Shown here: positions 54,048-62,735 of the stretch, one piece after another
Layout: every line of letters begins with the position of its first letter
How positions within the stretch are numbered: the stretch's first letter is position 1
Assembly (NCBI GenBank): GCA_047777415.1
Contig: JBKEEO010000001.1
Location: forward strand, 1,054,001 to 1,118,000
Direction: 5' to 3'
DNA length: 64,000 nt
DNA from: Caproicibacter sp047777415
GTDB taxonomy: Bacteria > Bacillota > Clostridia > Oscillospirales > Acutalibacteraceae
Notes under the pieces: generated by a model
Database searches by the model: none
Told to the model about the DNA's origin: nothing
What the model saw: only the letters and a program-made list of their open reading frames with translations
Program-made: the position numbers and the translations under genes

Positions 54048-55370
54048 ATGAAAAAGGGAAGAACCAAAAAAATCCACAGTGCGGTGGTGCGGGATTCCAT
54101 CAGCACATTCAGCACCAATTTATTTAATTCCGCGCTGGGATTATTTGCATCGTTAATCGTCTTAACACGTGTAGAACCCGAGATTCGGGGATATTTTTCG
54201 CAGCTGCAGCTATGGGGCGGGGGACTGTACACGATTCTCGGCCTCAGCGCTGCTTCTGCGGTGATTTATTTTGTCGCGCGCAATTCGATTCAGAACGCGG
54301 AACATGCGATTAAGTGGCTGAGTGTTGGTATTACAGCCGTGATTGCGGTAGTTGGCATTGGTTTGATGTTTTTCCTGCGCGGCAGTTCGTTTTTCAGTCA
54401 AACGCCGAGAGCGTTCCTCGCTGCCATTGTGCTGTATGGCGTGCTGTCCTTTTTATTTAATATTTGCATGTCAATTTTGCGCGGGGAAAATAAATTCAAA
54501 TCATACAATTTGGTAAATCTCTTTCAGCGGATACTAATGACGGCCCTTGCGCTGTTGATTTTTTTTCGGCCAAATGCCTACGTTTGGGTGTGGGGAGCGG
54601 TTTGCATATCATGCGGCATGACCCTGTTTGCCCTGTACGGTGTGATTCGCTGGAATGGGCCAAAGCCCAAACCGGCACCGGAGAATGATAGGCCCGTCGT
54701 GGTTGGGGAAATGGTCAGTTACAGTCTGAAGTCCCATGTAAGCAATGTACTTACCTACTTAAACTCGTATCTTGGAAGTTATATTGTTCAAGGGGTTTAT
54801 TCCATTGCAAATTACAGCATCTACAACACGGCGGTTACCATGATGCAGCAGGTGTGGGTTCTGCCGGATGCAGTCAGTCAAGTCATTTTGAGCCGTATCG
54901 CGGGACTAACGGAAAAAAAGGACAAGGTTCGGCTCACCGTGCTTTCCTCGAAAGTGGTCGCCTATATTACCACGGTGGCTGCCATTGCAATGTATTGGCT
55001 TGCCAAACTGCTGGTGCCGATTATCTTCCCGATGTATGTGGGGGCACTCGGGCCGCTGCCCTATCTGATGATTGGCTCCGTCTTTATTTCCTATTCAAAA
55101 GTTTTGGGAAATTCGATTGCCGGTTACGGCAGACCGGAACTCAATATCATATCCACCGCACTCGGCATTGCTTGCAATATTGTGTCGAGTTTGATTTTGC
55201 TCCCTTTCATGGGTGCAAATGGCATTGCGCTGGCAACTTCCATTTCCATGACGACGCAGGCCGTGAGCTGCATTGTGATTTTCTGCCGCTATTCCCACAC
55301 ACCGGTTTACCGTCTGGTGATTCCAAACCGAGAAGAGATTGCAATGGCGGCAAGAATCTTTCACCGATGA
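54048..55370 (+). CDS. Polysaccharide flippase-like (MOP superfamily) membrane protein
   Basis: The 440-residue protein has about twelve predicted membrane segments and resembles Wzx/oligosaccharide flippases (STNLFNSALGLFASLIVLTR at the start, VLGNSIAGYGRPELNIISTA near residue 350). It would move a lipid-linked sugar across the membrane. No glycosyltransferase cluster is next to it; it appears monocistronic with a terminator behind it. Confidence 0.85.
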   Translation: MKKGRTKKIHSAVVRDSISTFSTNLFNSALGLFASLIVLTRVEPEIRGYFSQLQLWGGGLYTILGLSAASAVIYFVARNSIQNAEHAIKWLSVGITAVIAVVGIGLMFFLRGSSFFSQTPRAFLAAIVLYGVLSFLFNICMSILRGENKFKSYNLVNLFQRILMTALALLIFFRPNAYVWVWGAVCISCGMTLFALYGVIRWNGPKPKPAPENDRPVVVGEMVSYSLKSHVSNVLTYLNSYLGSYIVQGVYSIANYSIYNTAVTMMQQVWVLPDAVSQVILSRIAGLTEKKDKVRLTVLSSKVVAYITTVAAIAMYWLAKLLVPIIFPMYVGALGPLPYLMIGSVFISYSKVLGNSIAGYGRPELNIISTALGIACNIVSSLILLPFMGANGIALATSISMTTQAVSCIVIFCRYSHTPVYRLVIPNREEIAMAARIFHR

Positions 55371-55415
55371 CGGAACAATTTCGAAAAATGATTGATTTCC
55401 CATAGAGACAGAATA

Positions 55416-55472
55416 AAAACAGAGCATATCGGCAACCTTGATAAAGGTAAGTTACCGGATATGCTCTGTTTT
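55416..55472. terminator. Long hairpin terminator between flippase and NifX-like genes
   Basis: A 15-base perfect inverted repeat (AAAACAGAGCATATC and its complement) encloses a smaller paired stretch (AACCTT/AAGGTAAGTT). A and T runs flank it on both sides, so it can end both convergent transcripts. Confidence 0.85.
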
Positions 55473-55504
55473 GCATTGCAGACGAAATATGTTAAGCGGG
55501 CATA

Positions 55505-55864
55505 TTAATGATTGCCGCAGGTGGCTTCAAACGCGTGTTCGCGGCAGACGCTCCCTGTGGATTTTAATTCGCCTTTCAAATATTTGTCCACAACGTCTGA
55601 TGCTTCCCCTGAAGCACCGGATACCACTTCAATCTGTTTATCATTAAAGATATCGATTGCGCCTGCACCAATACCTCCCGTGATGATTGTGTTTACTCCC
55701 AGGTCATTAAGGTAATTGGGAAGAAATCCCGGTTTGTGGCCCGGGTTCCGGTGAAAGTTGTGTTCCGTTACTTTCCCTTTTTCCACTGTAAAAATTTCAA
55801 ACCCCTGGCAATGACCGAAATGGGCGGAAACACGATTCCCGTCACATGCTACTGCAATTTTCAT
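55505..55864 (-). CDS. NifX/NifB-type iron-molybdenum cofactor family protein, second copy
   Basis: The 119-residue protein has the family pattern MKIAVACDGNRVSAHFGHCQ, EHNFHRNPGHKPGFLP and TIITGGIGAGAIDIF, and ends with a His/Cys tail (CREHAFEATCGNH) that could bind a metal. It lies 67 bases after the C_GCAxxG gene on the same strand and probably shares its promoter. Confidence 0.9.
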   Translation of the reverse strand: MKIAVACDGNRVSAHFGHCQGFEIFTVEKGKVTEHNFHRNPGHKPGFLPNYLNDLGVNTIITGGIGAGAIDIFNDKQIEVVSGASGEASDVVDKYLKGELKSTGSVCREHAFEATCGNH

Positions 55865-55931
55865 AAATTCTCAAACTCCTTTAAAAATGATATGGACTGT
55901 TTCATCTTTCCCTGCAATGGGACGAAAATTC

Positions 55932-56465
55932 TTATGAGTTTTCTTTGTGAGTTTCTGTAGCTTTGCCGTGGTTCTCTGCAAAGAACTCATCCAGCATTTG
56001 GGCCGCTGCACCAACTAATTCGGAACAGGGGCGGCTCTGATAATATTCTTTTGTTCTTGCCTGCGGTTTGGGGTCGTCGTATTTTACGTCAAGCCCCAAC
56101 AGTTCCCTGCAAATGATAGAGCCGTTTTCTTTTTCAAATCGTTTCGCCAAAGCTTGGATTCTTTCATAATGTTTCGTTTTTTCCGGCATGGCGTTCGGGC
56201 CTGTATAGCCGTATTTGAGTCCCACTGCCATAAACATTCCTGTTACAGCTCCGCAGACTTCTCGCAGACGCCCCATTCCTCCGCCGAAGGAAGATGCGAG
56301 CTTTAACGCTGTTTGAACATCCAGCCCCAGTTCTTCGCTGAAAGCTGCAAAAACGGACTGCGAGCAATTATATCCCTGCTCGAACAACTGCATGGCGCGT
56401 TCCCGATGAGAAACACATTTGCTTTTTTTCTGATTTTCTTCTTCTACCTTTGTTTCACATTGCAT
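55932..56465 (-). CDS. C_GCAxxG_C_C family redox protein
   Basis: The 177-residue protein has the family motif set: Cys in GYNCSQSVFAAF, CGAVTGMF (the GCAxxG position reads CGAVTG), and two more Cys (ICRELLGLDV and RPCSELV). This family is widespread in anaerobes, has conserved cysteines and is thought to bind an iron-sulfur cluster or other cofactor. The product starts with an unusual acidic leader containing one Cys. It forms an operon with a NifX-like gene. Confidence 0.85.
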   Translation of the reverse strand: MQCETKVEEENQKKSKCVSHRERAMQLFEQGYNCSQSVFAAFSEELGLDVQTALKLASSFGGGMGRLREVCGAVTGMFMAVGLKYGYTGPNAMPEKTKHYERIQALAKRFEKENGSIICRELLGLDVKYDDPKPQARTKEYYQSRPCSELVGAAAQMLDEFFAENHGKATETHKENS

Positions 56466-56626
56466 ATCTTTGCCGCCTCAATTCCTTTTTTTACAGTCAA
56501 TTCGGATATGCTGTTTGTTTTTCCTGCTATTGATAGAAATGGAACGTGTGACAAAAATCCATGTCGGAAATCCCAAGCTGCACCATTTCAATTAAGCCTA
56601 ACATTTGCGGTTCTATAACAGATTCA

Positions 56627-56655
56627 ATCTTAACACGATAATGGGCATATGTCAA
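56627..56655 (-). promoter_or_regulatory. Promoter with shared GGGCATATGTCAATAA element, site 2
   Basis: On the minus strand TTGACA (56650-56655), 17 bases, TAAGAT (56627-56632), in front of the C_GCAxxG-NifX genes. The plus-strand string at 56643-56658 is identical over 16 bases to that at 42985-43000. Confidence 0.75.
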
Positions 56656-56812
56656 TAATTAAACCTCGTTTTTTCTCGCAAGCACAGCATCACTCATTTG
56701 ATTGTATTGCAATTCACAAAAGAAAAAATTATAATGGAATTCTAAATTCCATGTAATCAAAGTATTCTTAATATCAGAATCAATACTAACGAGAATAGGA
56801 GAACGGCGCTCT

Positions 56813-57628
56813 ATGGAAATTTTAAAAGCAATTCTGTTCGGCATTATTGAGGGCTTAACAGAATGGCTGCCTATCAGCAGCACGGGACATATGATTTTGG
56901 CCGATGTTTGGATTCCTTTAAATTTGTCCGCACAGTTTAAGGAAATGTTTTTGGTTGTGATTCAGTTTGGGGCAATTCTGGCGGTTATCATGCTGTATTT
57001 TCATAAGCTGAATCCATTTTCAAAGCGAAAATCGGAGAGCGCACGCAGGGAGACTATATCGCTGTGGATGAAGGTGGTGGTTGCCTGTGTGCCGGCGGGT
57101 GTCATCGGTGTACTGTTTGACGACCCTATCAATGCGATTTTTTACAATTATCAGACGGTCGCCGTTACTCTGATTCTCTATGGTATTCTGTTTATTTTGG
57201 TAGAAAATCGGAACCGCGGCAAAATTCCGTCCATTCGGAATTTTTCGTCCCTTAGTTACCGTACCGCACTGATGATTGGAATTTTTCAGGTGCTTGCCTT
57301 AATTCCGGGGACATCCCGCTCCGGGGCAACCATTTTGGGTGCTATTTTAATCGGAACGTCGAGAGAAATTGCTGCGGAATTTACATTTTTTTTGGCAATT
57401 CCGGTTATGCTGGGTGCAAGTTTACTGAAAATGGCAAAATTCGGCTTTGTCTATACTCCTACGGAAATTACCGTGCTTCTCTGCGGTATGGTGACGGCAT
57501 TTTTGGTTTCTATTCTCGCCATCCGATTTTTGATGGGATATATTAAAAAGAATGATTTCAAACCGTTCGGTTATTACCGCATCGGTTTAGGGATTATTGT
57601 TCTGCTGTATTTCACCCTGGTGCATTAA
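56813..57628 (+). CDS. uppP: Undecaprenyl-diphosphatase
   Basis: The 271-residue membrane protein has both UppP (BacA) motifs: EGLTEWLPISSTGHM near residue 13 and the second catalytic region PGTSRSGATILGAIL near residue 165. It dephosphorylates undecaprenyl diphosphate so the lipid carrier can be reused for wall synthesis; overproduction is known to give bacitracin resistance. It has eight predicted membrane segments. Confidence 0.96.
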   Translation: MEILKAILFGIIEGLTEWLPISSTGHMILADVWIPLNLSAQFKEMFLVVIQFGAILAVIMLYFHKLNPFSKRKSESARRETISLWMKVVVACVPAGVIGVLFDDPINAIFYNYQTVAVTLILYGILFILVENRNRGKIPSIRNFSSLSYRTALMIGIFQVLALIPGTSRSGATILGAILIGTSREIAAEFTFFLAIPVMLGASLLKMAKFGFVYTPTEITVLLCGMVTAFLVSILAIRFLMGYIKKNDFKPFGYYRIGLGIIVLLYFTLVH

Positions 57629-57708
57629 TCGGTGCCGCGGCGTCCAAACGGCGCTGATGTCTCAAATGTCTCGGGATGTTACACGATGAACGGAGGTATG
57701 AGCGGGCT

Positions 57709-58206
57709 ATGGCAAGTACTCAAGATGTTATGATGAAAATGATAGACTATGATGCCGGAGATCCGAAAAGGATACAGCATTTTATCAAGGTATATCAGTT
57801 TGCAAAACTGATTGCCGAACTGGAGCATGTGGACGAAAAAACGCAGGGAATCATTGAAGTATCCGCTTTGGTGCATGATATCGGGATTCATGCAAGTGAG
57901 CAAAAGTACCATAGCAGTGCCGGCAATTATCAAGAACTGGAGGGGCCGCCGATTGCACAGGCGCTTTTAAAGGAGTTGGGATATCCGGACGCTGTCATCG
58001 GCCGCGTGTGCTGGCTGGTCGGCCATCATCACACCTATAACAATATTCAAGATATGGACCATCAAATTTTGGTGGAGGCGGACTTTCTCGTGAACGCCTA
58101 TGAGGATGGTTTGACCGTTTCAGCAATCAGCGATGTGTCTTCTAAAATTTTCAAAACACCATCTGGGAAACAATTGCTTCAGACCATGTACTTGCAGAAG
58201 GCTTAA
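57709..58206 (+). CDS. HD-domain phosphohydrolase
   Basis: The 165-residue protein has the HD motif in ALVHDIGIH near residue 63, an upstream His in RIQHFIKVYQFA and further histidines in GHHHTYNNI and DHQILVEADFLVNA, all typical of metal-dependent HD hydrolases. The substrate is unknown; YfbR/YedJ-like nucleotide hydrolases are possible relatives. ATG 57709 is in frame and 12 bases after GGAGG; ATG 57676 is earlier but lacks a site. Confidence 0.85.
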   Translation: MASTQDVMMKMIDYDAGDPKRIQHFIKVYQFAKLIAELEHVDEKTQGIIEVSALVHDIGIHASEQKYHSSAGNYQELEGPPIAQALLKELGYPDAVIGRVCWLVGHHHTYNNIQDMDHQILVEADFLVNAYEDGLTVSAISDVSSKIFKTPSGKQLLQTMYLQKA

Positions 58207-58231
58207 AACAGATATATTACATGAAGGCATC

Positions 58232-58271
58232 AAAAGGGCCGTCCCTTCTTAAAAGAGACGGCTCTTTTTTT
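58232..58271 (+). terminator. Intrinsic terminator of the HD gene
   Basis: Arms AAAAGGGCCGTC (58232-58243) and GACGGCTCTTTT (58257-58268) pair with G-U pairs and a T run follows. Confidence 0.85.
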
Positions 58272-58290
58272 AAAGTGCGTATCAATAAAG

Positions 58291-58650
58291 TTATGCCTGC
58301 TTTGTTTCCGCAAGAGGGAAAACAACGGTCAGCAACATTTTAAACTGGCTTTCCGCCGCAACCGCATGAGGAATTCCTGCCGGCATGACAATTGTCTGGC
58401 CCTGTGACAGGGAATAGGGCTTTCCGCCCAATGTGATGCGTGCATTTCCTTCTAACACGGTCAGCATGGCGTCGCCGGTGGAAGTATGGGAGCTGATTTC
58501 CTCCCCTTTGTCAAAAGAAAAAAGTGTAATACTCACGGCATCATTCTGGGCTAAAGTTCGGCTGACGACCTGTCCCTGATGGTATTCCACCAATTTTGCC
58601 AGTTCCAGTACCTGCTCCGGTTCGATATTTTTCAAGTATTGTGTGTTCAT
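58291..58650 (-). CDS. Cupin-domain protein
   Basis: The 119-residue protein is a single cupin barrel: EEISSHTSTGDAMLTVLEGN with a metal-binding His, RITLGGKPYSLSQGQTIVMP and IPHAVAAESQFKM with a second His. This pattern is common in small anaerobe proteins of unknown function. It lies 89 bases downstream of the DUF438 gene on the same strand and may share its transcript. Confidence 0.87.
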   Translation of the reverse strand: MNTQYLKNIEPEQVLELAKLVEYHQGQVVSRTLAQNDAVSITLFSFDKGEEISSHTSTGDAMLTVLEGNARITLGGKPYSLSQGQTIVMPAGIPHAVAAESQFKMLLTVVFPLAETKQA

Positions 58651-58739
58651 TGAAAATTGCCTCCTTTAGTTTGATGTTTCTGAATCTGCAACCAACCGCT
58701 TTTCTCCTCGGATTGCTTGAATGGGGCGGATATTCTGTG

Positions 58740-59891
58740 TTACTTCCAGTACACCGAGATATTCCCCGCTGTGGCACGAACCGCAAAATAACGGATTAAC
58801 ACATATTTTTCTCCCATATTAATCCAAAAGTCCTCATGCTCTTTTCGGCCTGCGCGAAAATCCTCAACCAGCTGTTCCACGATGTGCACACTTGCCGGCG
58901 GGTGGCAGTTGGACACTTTGCGGCCAATAATCGCTTTTGTGCGGGGGAAAACTCGCTCGGCACCCTGGGAGAAATATTTTACGGTATCATCTTTGTCCAC
59001 GAATGTGATGTCGATGGGGAGAGTATCCAGCATCCTTTCAAGTTCTTCCACTTTCAGCATACCGGTCGAAAGCCGTATCACGCTGTCTTGTTTTTCCTCT
59101 TTGACTGTGACTGCTTTCTTTTGCACAGCGGATTTTGCGGGTTTCCAATCCGGTACGCTGTCAATCAGGCAATAACCAATCTCATCGCTTTCCTCGGCGA
59201 TGGTTTTCCACTCGTCCTGCGTCAAATTTTCCAGCAGCATGGGCAGCAGAATTTGTTCTTCCTTGAAAATCATTTCGGAAATTCTGTTGAAAAGTATTTC
59301 TGCCTGCGTCTTTACTTTCGAGATGGGTTCCGATGGTAAATCCCGGCGAAGTTTTTTGAGCAGTTCTCGAATTTCATCATCCACACCCCACATCACTTTT
59401 GGCGGTGCGGAAACACCGTATTGTTCCAGATAGGGGAAAAACAGATTTTCTTTTTTGCTGTAATGCCGGTCAATTTCGGACAGCCGGGCAAAAGCATCTT
59501 TTAAATCTTCTCCCGCGATACCATCCGGTGATGAGGCAGTAAGCATGGTACGAATTTTTCGAATCAGATTTTCTATTGCCCTGTTTTCGCGATAAATAAC
59601 ATTTGCAGGATGCCCCGGTATTTTCGATGGGTCCGACGGCTGGTGGATTTCTTCAATAGAACCTCTGAATACTGCGGAATGAACGTCACAAAGGCGCTGG
59701 ACTTCGCTGACGGGCAAGCCACCTTGAATTAATGCGGACTCTGCTTGTGCAATTTCTTCGGCGGATACATTGCCAAAAACAGCGGCAAATTGATCTTTTA
59801 CTTCTTCCACACTTTTTCCGTCATGCAGCTGTGATATCAATTCTTTTAAAACTTGTTGGCGGTATTCTCTGTTGTTAATTTCCGCGCTCAT
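58740..59891 (-). CDS. DUF438 protein with hemerythrin (HHE) and PAS domains
   Basis: The 383-residue protein has an N-terminal DUF438 region (LKELISQLHDGKSVEEVKDQF), a middle HHE hemerythrin-like domain (FARLSEIDRHYSKKENLFFP, IRELLKKLRRDLPSEPISKV, FKEEQILLPMLL) and a C-terminal PAS-like domain (LDTLPIDITFVDKDDTVKYF, CHPPASVHIVEQLVEDFRAG). Such proteins probably sense oxygen or NO with a di-iron site. All expected domains are present; the last residues (SVYWK) are those usual for the family. Confidence 0.88.
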   Translation of the reverse strand: MSAEINNREYRQQVLKELISQLHDGKSVEEVKDQFAAVFGNVSAEEIAQAESALIQGGLPVSEVQRLCDVHSAVFRGSIEEIHQPSDPSKIPGHPANVIYRENRAIENLIRKIRTMLTASSPDGIAGEDLKDAFARLSEIDRHYSKKENLFFPYLEQYGVSAPPKVMWGVDDEIRELLKKLRRDLPSEPISKVKTQAEILFNRISEMIFKEEQILLPMLLENLTQDEWKTIAEESDEIGYCLIDSVPDWKPAKSAVQKKAVTVKEEKQDSVIRLSTGMLKVEELERMLDTLPIDITFVDKDDTVKYFSQGAERVFPRTKAIIGRKVSNCHPPASVHIVEQLVEDFRAGRKEHEDFWINMGEKYVLIRYFAVRATAGNISVYWK

Positions 59892-60115
59892 GAGACAGCC
59901 CCCTTAATCATGATATTCTCTGAATCTTTGGAGTGCATTTCCATTGAAAGCATTCCCTGTTTCTGTGGGGGCAATTCATTGGTTGGTTGCTTTTATTTGT
60001 ACATCATACATGGTATCCGGATTAATTTCCATAGATTTGGCGCAAATGACTTATAAAAAATTTCACCATTTCCCGGACGCATTGTGTTCTTTTGCCTTTG
60101 AAATCACCGAAATCA
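59892..60115. other. Intergenic region upstream of the DUF438 gene
   Basis: No open frame with a ribosome binding site was found here. It should hold the minus-strand promoter of the DUF438-cupin pair. Nothing more specific was recognised. Confidence 0.5.
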
Positions 60116-60158
60116 TGAAAGAACCCACCATTCGCTTTATGCGAGGTGGGTTCTTTCA
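60116..60158 (-). terminator. Strong hairpin after the DUF5320 gene
   Basis: A 14-base perfect inverted repeat (TGAAAGAACCCACC and its complement, extended by an inner TCGC/GCGA) lies 38 bases past the DUF5320 stop codon. The T run is weak on the minus strand, but position and stem fit a terminator. Confidence 0.65.
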
Positions 60159-60196
60159 CAATCTTGGCCGAAGCAACTTCAGTTTTTCCGTCTGTC

Positions 60197-60475
60197 TTAC
60201 AGATTTTCTAACTCTTGGTCAATGGCTTCCATGCGGTTTTTCAGCGCGTCCTTTTGCGCCTTAAGAATGTTTCGGCGATTTTCTTCTGAAAGATTATCAA
60301 GTGTGGAAAACCACCGAAAGCCACGGCCGAACCCGCGTCTGCAGGCTAGGCCAAGCCCTAAGCCGAGCCCAAGTCCCGCACATTTGAGTACTTTGTTTCC
60401 GCCGGTACAAAAGCCTAAACCTCTTCCCGTCATTGGGCCGGCACCCAGAGGACCGGTTCCGTCTCTTCCTGGCAT
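60197..60475 (-). CDS. DUF5320-family small protein
   Basis: The 92-residue protein starts with the family hallmark MPGRDGTGPLGAGPMTGRGL (then GFC), followed by a Gly/Leu-rich segment and a C-terminal helix (NILKAQKDALKNRMEAIDQE). DUF5320 proteins are usually encoded with NifX-like and MinD-type iron-sulfur proteins in anaerobes. Here the gene stands alone but has a promoter with the same element as those genes. Function is unknown. Confidence 0.85.
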   Translation of the reverse strand: MPGRDGTGPLGAGPMTGRGLGFCTGGNKVLKCAGLGLGLGLGLACRRGFGRGFRWFSTLDNLSEENRRNILKAQKDALKNRMEAIDQELENL

Positions 60476-60527
60476 GTTTGCTCACCTCTTTTCTGATTGT
60501 TTTTAGCATATGCCATTTAAAATTCTA

Positions 60528-60555
60528 ATTATACGCAGTTTTGGGTATATGTCAA
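60528..60555 (-). promoter_or_regulatory. Promoter with shared GGGYATATGTCAATAA element, site 3
   Basis: On the minus strand TTGACA (60550-60555), 16 bases, TATAAT (60528-60533), in front of the DUF5320 gene. The plus-strand string at 60543-60558 differs from the other two by one base (T for C). A second GGCATATGC-like string lies just downstream at about 60506-60514. Confidence 0.75.
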
Positions 60556-60561
60556 TAATAA

Positions 60562-60699
60562 AATGAATATTTCCTGCGCAAGCAGAAAAAAGAACGGAAA
60601 TCCCAACACGACTATTACCGAATTACGTCTGCGTGGCAGCTCGATAACAAGGAGCTTGAGGCTATCTACACAAAGAGGAAAGTGATGTCATTTTATTAA
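60562..60699 (+). pseudogene. Possible gene remnant, C-terminal 45 codons only
   Basis: This frame is open without a start codon and ends in TAA. It reads like the end of a real helical protein (SQHDYYRITSAWQLDNKELE, then AIYTKRKVMSFY). I do not recognise the family; a phage or conjugative-element gene is possible. It lies between the DUF5320 promoter and the second IS256 copy. Confidence 0.3.
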
Positions 60700-60795
60700 T
60701 TGGTATTTTATTACTTGTAATTATTGACAATACTGTAAATGGATATTAATATAAATTCTAAAGAAATATGGAACAAATACAAAATAGTTACAGTA

Positions 60796-62127
60796 GCTAG
60801 TGTCAAGGGAAGTTCGCAATTTCGGGACTCCGAAAAATGAATTAGGCTACGTTTAACAGTGAAAGAATGGATTTCGGGTTTAAGTATGCTCTGGAAACAG
60901 ACCAGTCTTCCGCATATTCCATCAGACATGTTGTTACCAGCCGTAGGTAGGAATCCGGATTAGGAAATATTCCGACTACACTGGTTCTGCGGCGGATTTC
61001 CTTGTTCAGTCGTTCCAACATATTGGTCGAGGAAATTTTGCGGGCGTCGAGTTCCGGAAAGGCGTAGAAAGCTAGAGAATCTTCCAGCCCATCTTGCAGA
61101 AGCTCAATTGCTTTTGGAAAGCGTTTTCCATACTGTTCTGATATTTGCTCTGCGCGTTGTCTAGCTATTTTAGCGGAAGGTGCTAACCAAATTTCTTTTA
61201 ACTGAGCCGCAAAGGATTCTTTTTCCTTCTGGGGTACATGAGCCAAAATATTTCGCATAAAATGGACTTTGCACCGTTGCCAAGAGGCTCCCGGAAAACT
61301 CTCACGGATGGCTGCAATCAGCCCTTTATTTGCGTCTGAAATCACCAGGAGCGGTATTTTCAGACCACGATCGAGAAGACTTTGAAACAATTGAGAATAA
61401 CTTTCTTTGGATTCATCGAGCATTGGCTCCACGGCGAGGATATCCCTATGCCCCTGTTCATTGACGCCGCAAACTACCATCACAGCCATGCTGACGACCC
61501 GGCCATCCATACGAATTTTTTCATACAGTGCATCTGTCCAAATGACAGGATAGCGACCCGTCAGAGGCCGGCTGCGGAAGTACTGCACCTGCTCGTTAAG
61601 GCCTTTCGTCATTTCACTGACTTGACTGCGGGAAAGATTCTCAATTCCAAGACTGCGAGCTAGTTTCTCCATCTTTCGCGTAGATACACCCTGCACAAAC
61701 GCTTCTTGAACCACTTGAATCAGCGCTGCTTCACTGCGCTTGCGTTCTGTTACGAAAAACGGGATATAGCCCTGATTTCGGAGTTTTGGTACCATCAGAT
61801 ACATCGTCCCCATACGAGTATCCAATCGACGTGGCCGATAGCCGCAGCGGTAATCACGGCGGGACGGATTGTGTGCATTCTTTTCTGCGCCAACGATACC
61901 GGAGACCTCTGCTTCCATTAGACGGGTACACAGCCATTCCAGCATTGACAGCATTGGATCCGGCTGCGCCATACATTTTAGTAGCAATTCTGTCAAATCT
62001 GTGGTATTCTTTTTTTGAGTCATTGGGTATCTCTCCTTCTTTGAATGTCTTATCACCATTCATTTTATCGGAGTCCCAATGACTTTTCTATGCCTTTATG
62101 AAATTGCGAACTTTATTGTACTCTATC
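60796..62127 (-). mobile_element. IS256-family insertion sequence, copy 2
   Basis: The element is 1332 bases, the same length as copy 1, with the same ends. It is flanked by an exact 8-base target duplication TTACAGTA (60788-60795 and 62128-62135). It is inserted in non-coding DNA. Both copies point the same way. Confidence 0.93.
60842..62023 (-). CDS. IS256-family (mutator-type) transposase, copy 2
   Basis: This 393-residue transposase is identical to copy 1 except for four residues and has all catalytic segments (VIWTDALYEKIR, VISDANKGL, LLQDGLEDSLAFY). ATG 62023 follows AAGGAGAG; an upstream in-frame ATG adds 12 residues. It appears functional. Confidence 0.94.
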   Translation of the reverse strand: MTQKKNTTDLTELLLKCMAQPDPMLSMLEWLCTRLMEAEVSGIVGAEKNAHNPSRRDYRCGYRPRRLDTRMGTMYLMVPKLRNQGYIPFFVTERKRSEAALIQVVQEAFVQGVSTRKMEKLARSLGIENLSRSQVSEMTKGLNEQVQYFRSRPLTGRYPVIWTDALYEKIRMDGRVVSMAVMVVCGVNEQGHRDILAVEPMLDESKESYSQLFQSLLDRGLKIPLLVISDANKGLIAAIRESFPGASWQRCKVHFMRNILAHVPQKEKESFAAQLKEIWLAPSAKIARQRAEQISEQYGKRFPKAIELLQDGLEDSLAFYAFPELDARKISSTNMLERLNKEIRRRTSVVGIFPNPDSYLRLVTTCLMEYAEDWSVSRAYLNPKSILSLLNVA

Positions 62128-62135
62128 TTACAGTA

Positions 62136-62735
62136 AGAAGTTATAAAACTAGTAAAACATTGCAATATCATGGGACAACATAATTTTGATATTGCCATTA
62201 GCACGTCGGAAGACGCCATAATTTGGTTTCTGTAAAAAATAGGCGGTTCATTTTTCGGGAAATCTACTGTTTTGACAGTCGTTAAATTCAGCCCAAAAGA
62301 GCACAATTGTTAGAATATTGACAAATCGCGGAGGAATATGCTCGACGAACGGAAAGTCAATCAAGCACCCAGAAAAAACGCTTGGCGTTTATGCCATCGC
62401 CGACTGCTGCCCCGGATTTGCCCGCAGTTTTGGTATGCCCCAAATGACTCAGCTCGTGCTATGCCACTTTTGATAAGGAAAACGGCGTCTGTGATATTAC
62501 AGTGACTACCGATGAAATAACAGGCGAATATACACGGCGGAAAGAGCACAAAGTTTTAATCAAAATTCTCTCGATGCATCATCGGTCGGACAAGCAGCCA
62601 AATTTCGGACGATGCAGTCCAACGAGTTCCATTCTGTGTTGCATTTCTCAGTATTACGCAGCTTGAAACATTTTTGTGTGTAAAACAGTAAGCGCACTGC
62701 TTGCTGATATAATTTATTAAAAGGAGAGGATTTGT
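62136..62735. other. Non-coding or decayed region before fucO
   Basis: No intact gene was found in about 600 bases. The plus strand carries short open stretches that look protein-like but broken (for example one reading DITVTTDEITGEYTRRKEHK near 62490-62550). This fits decayed accessory DNA. The last 30 bases hold AAAGGAGAGG, the ribosome binding site of fucO. Confidence 0.45.

Noticed and set aside
33498..62127. Composite transposon formed by the two IS256 copies
   Set aside because: Each copy has its own different 8-base duplication, so they inserted separately; the outer flanks do not match.
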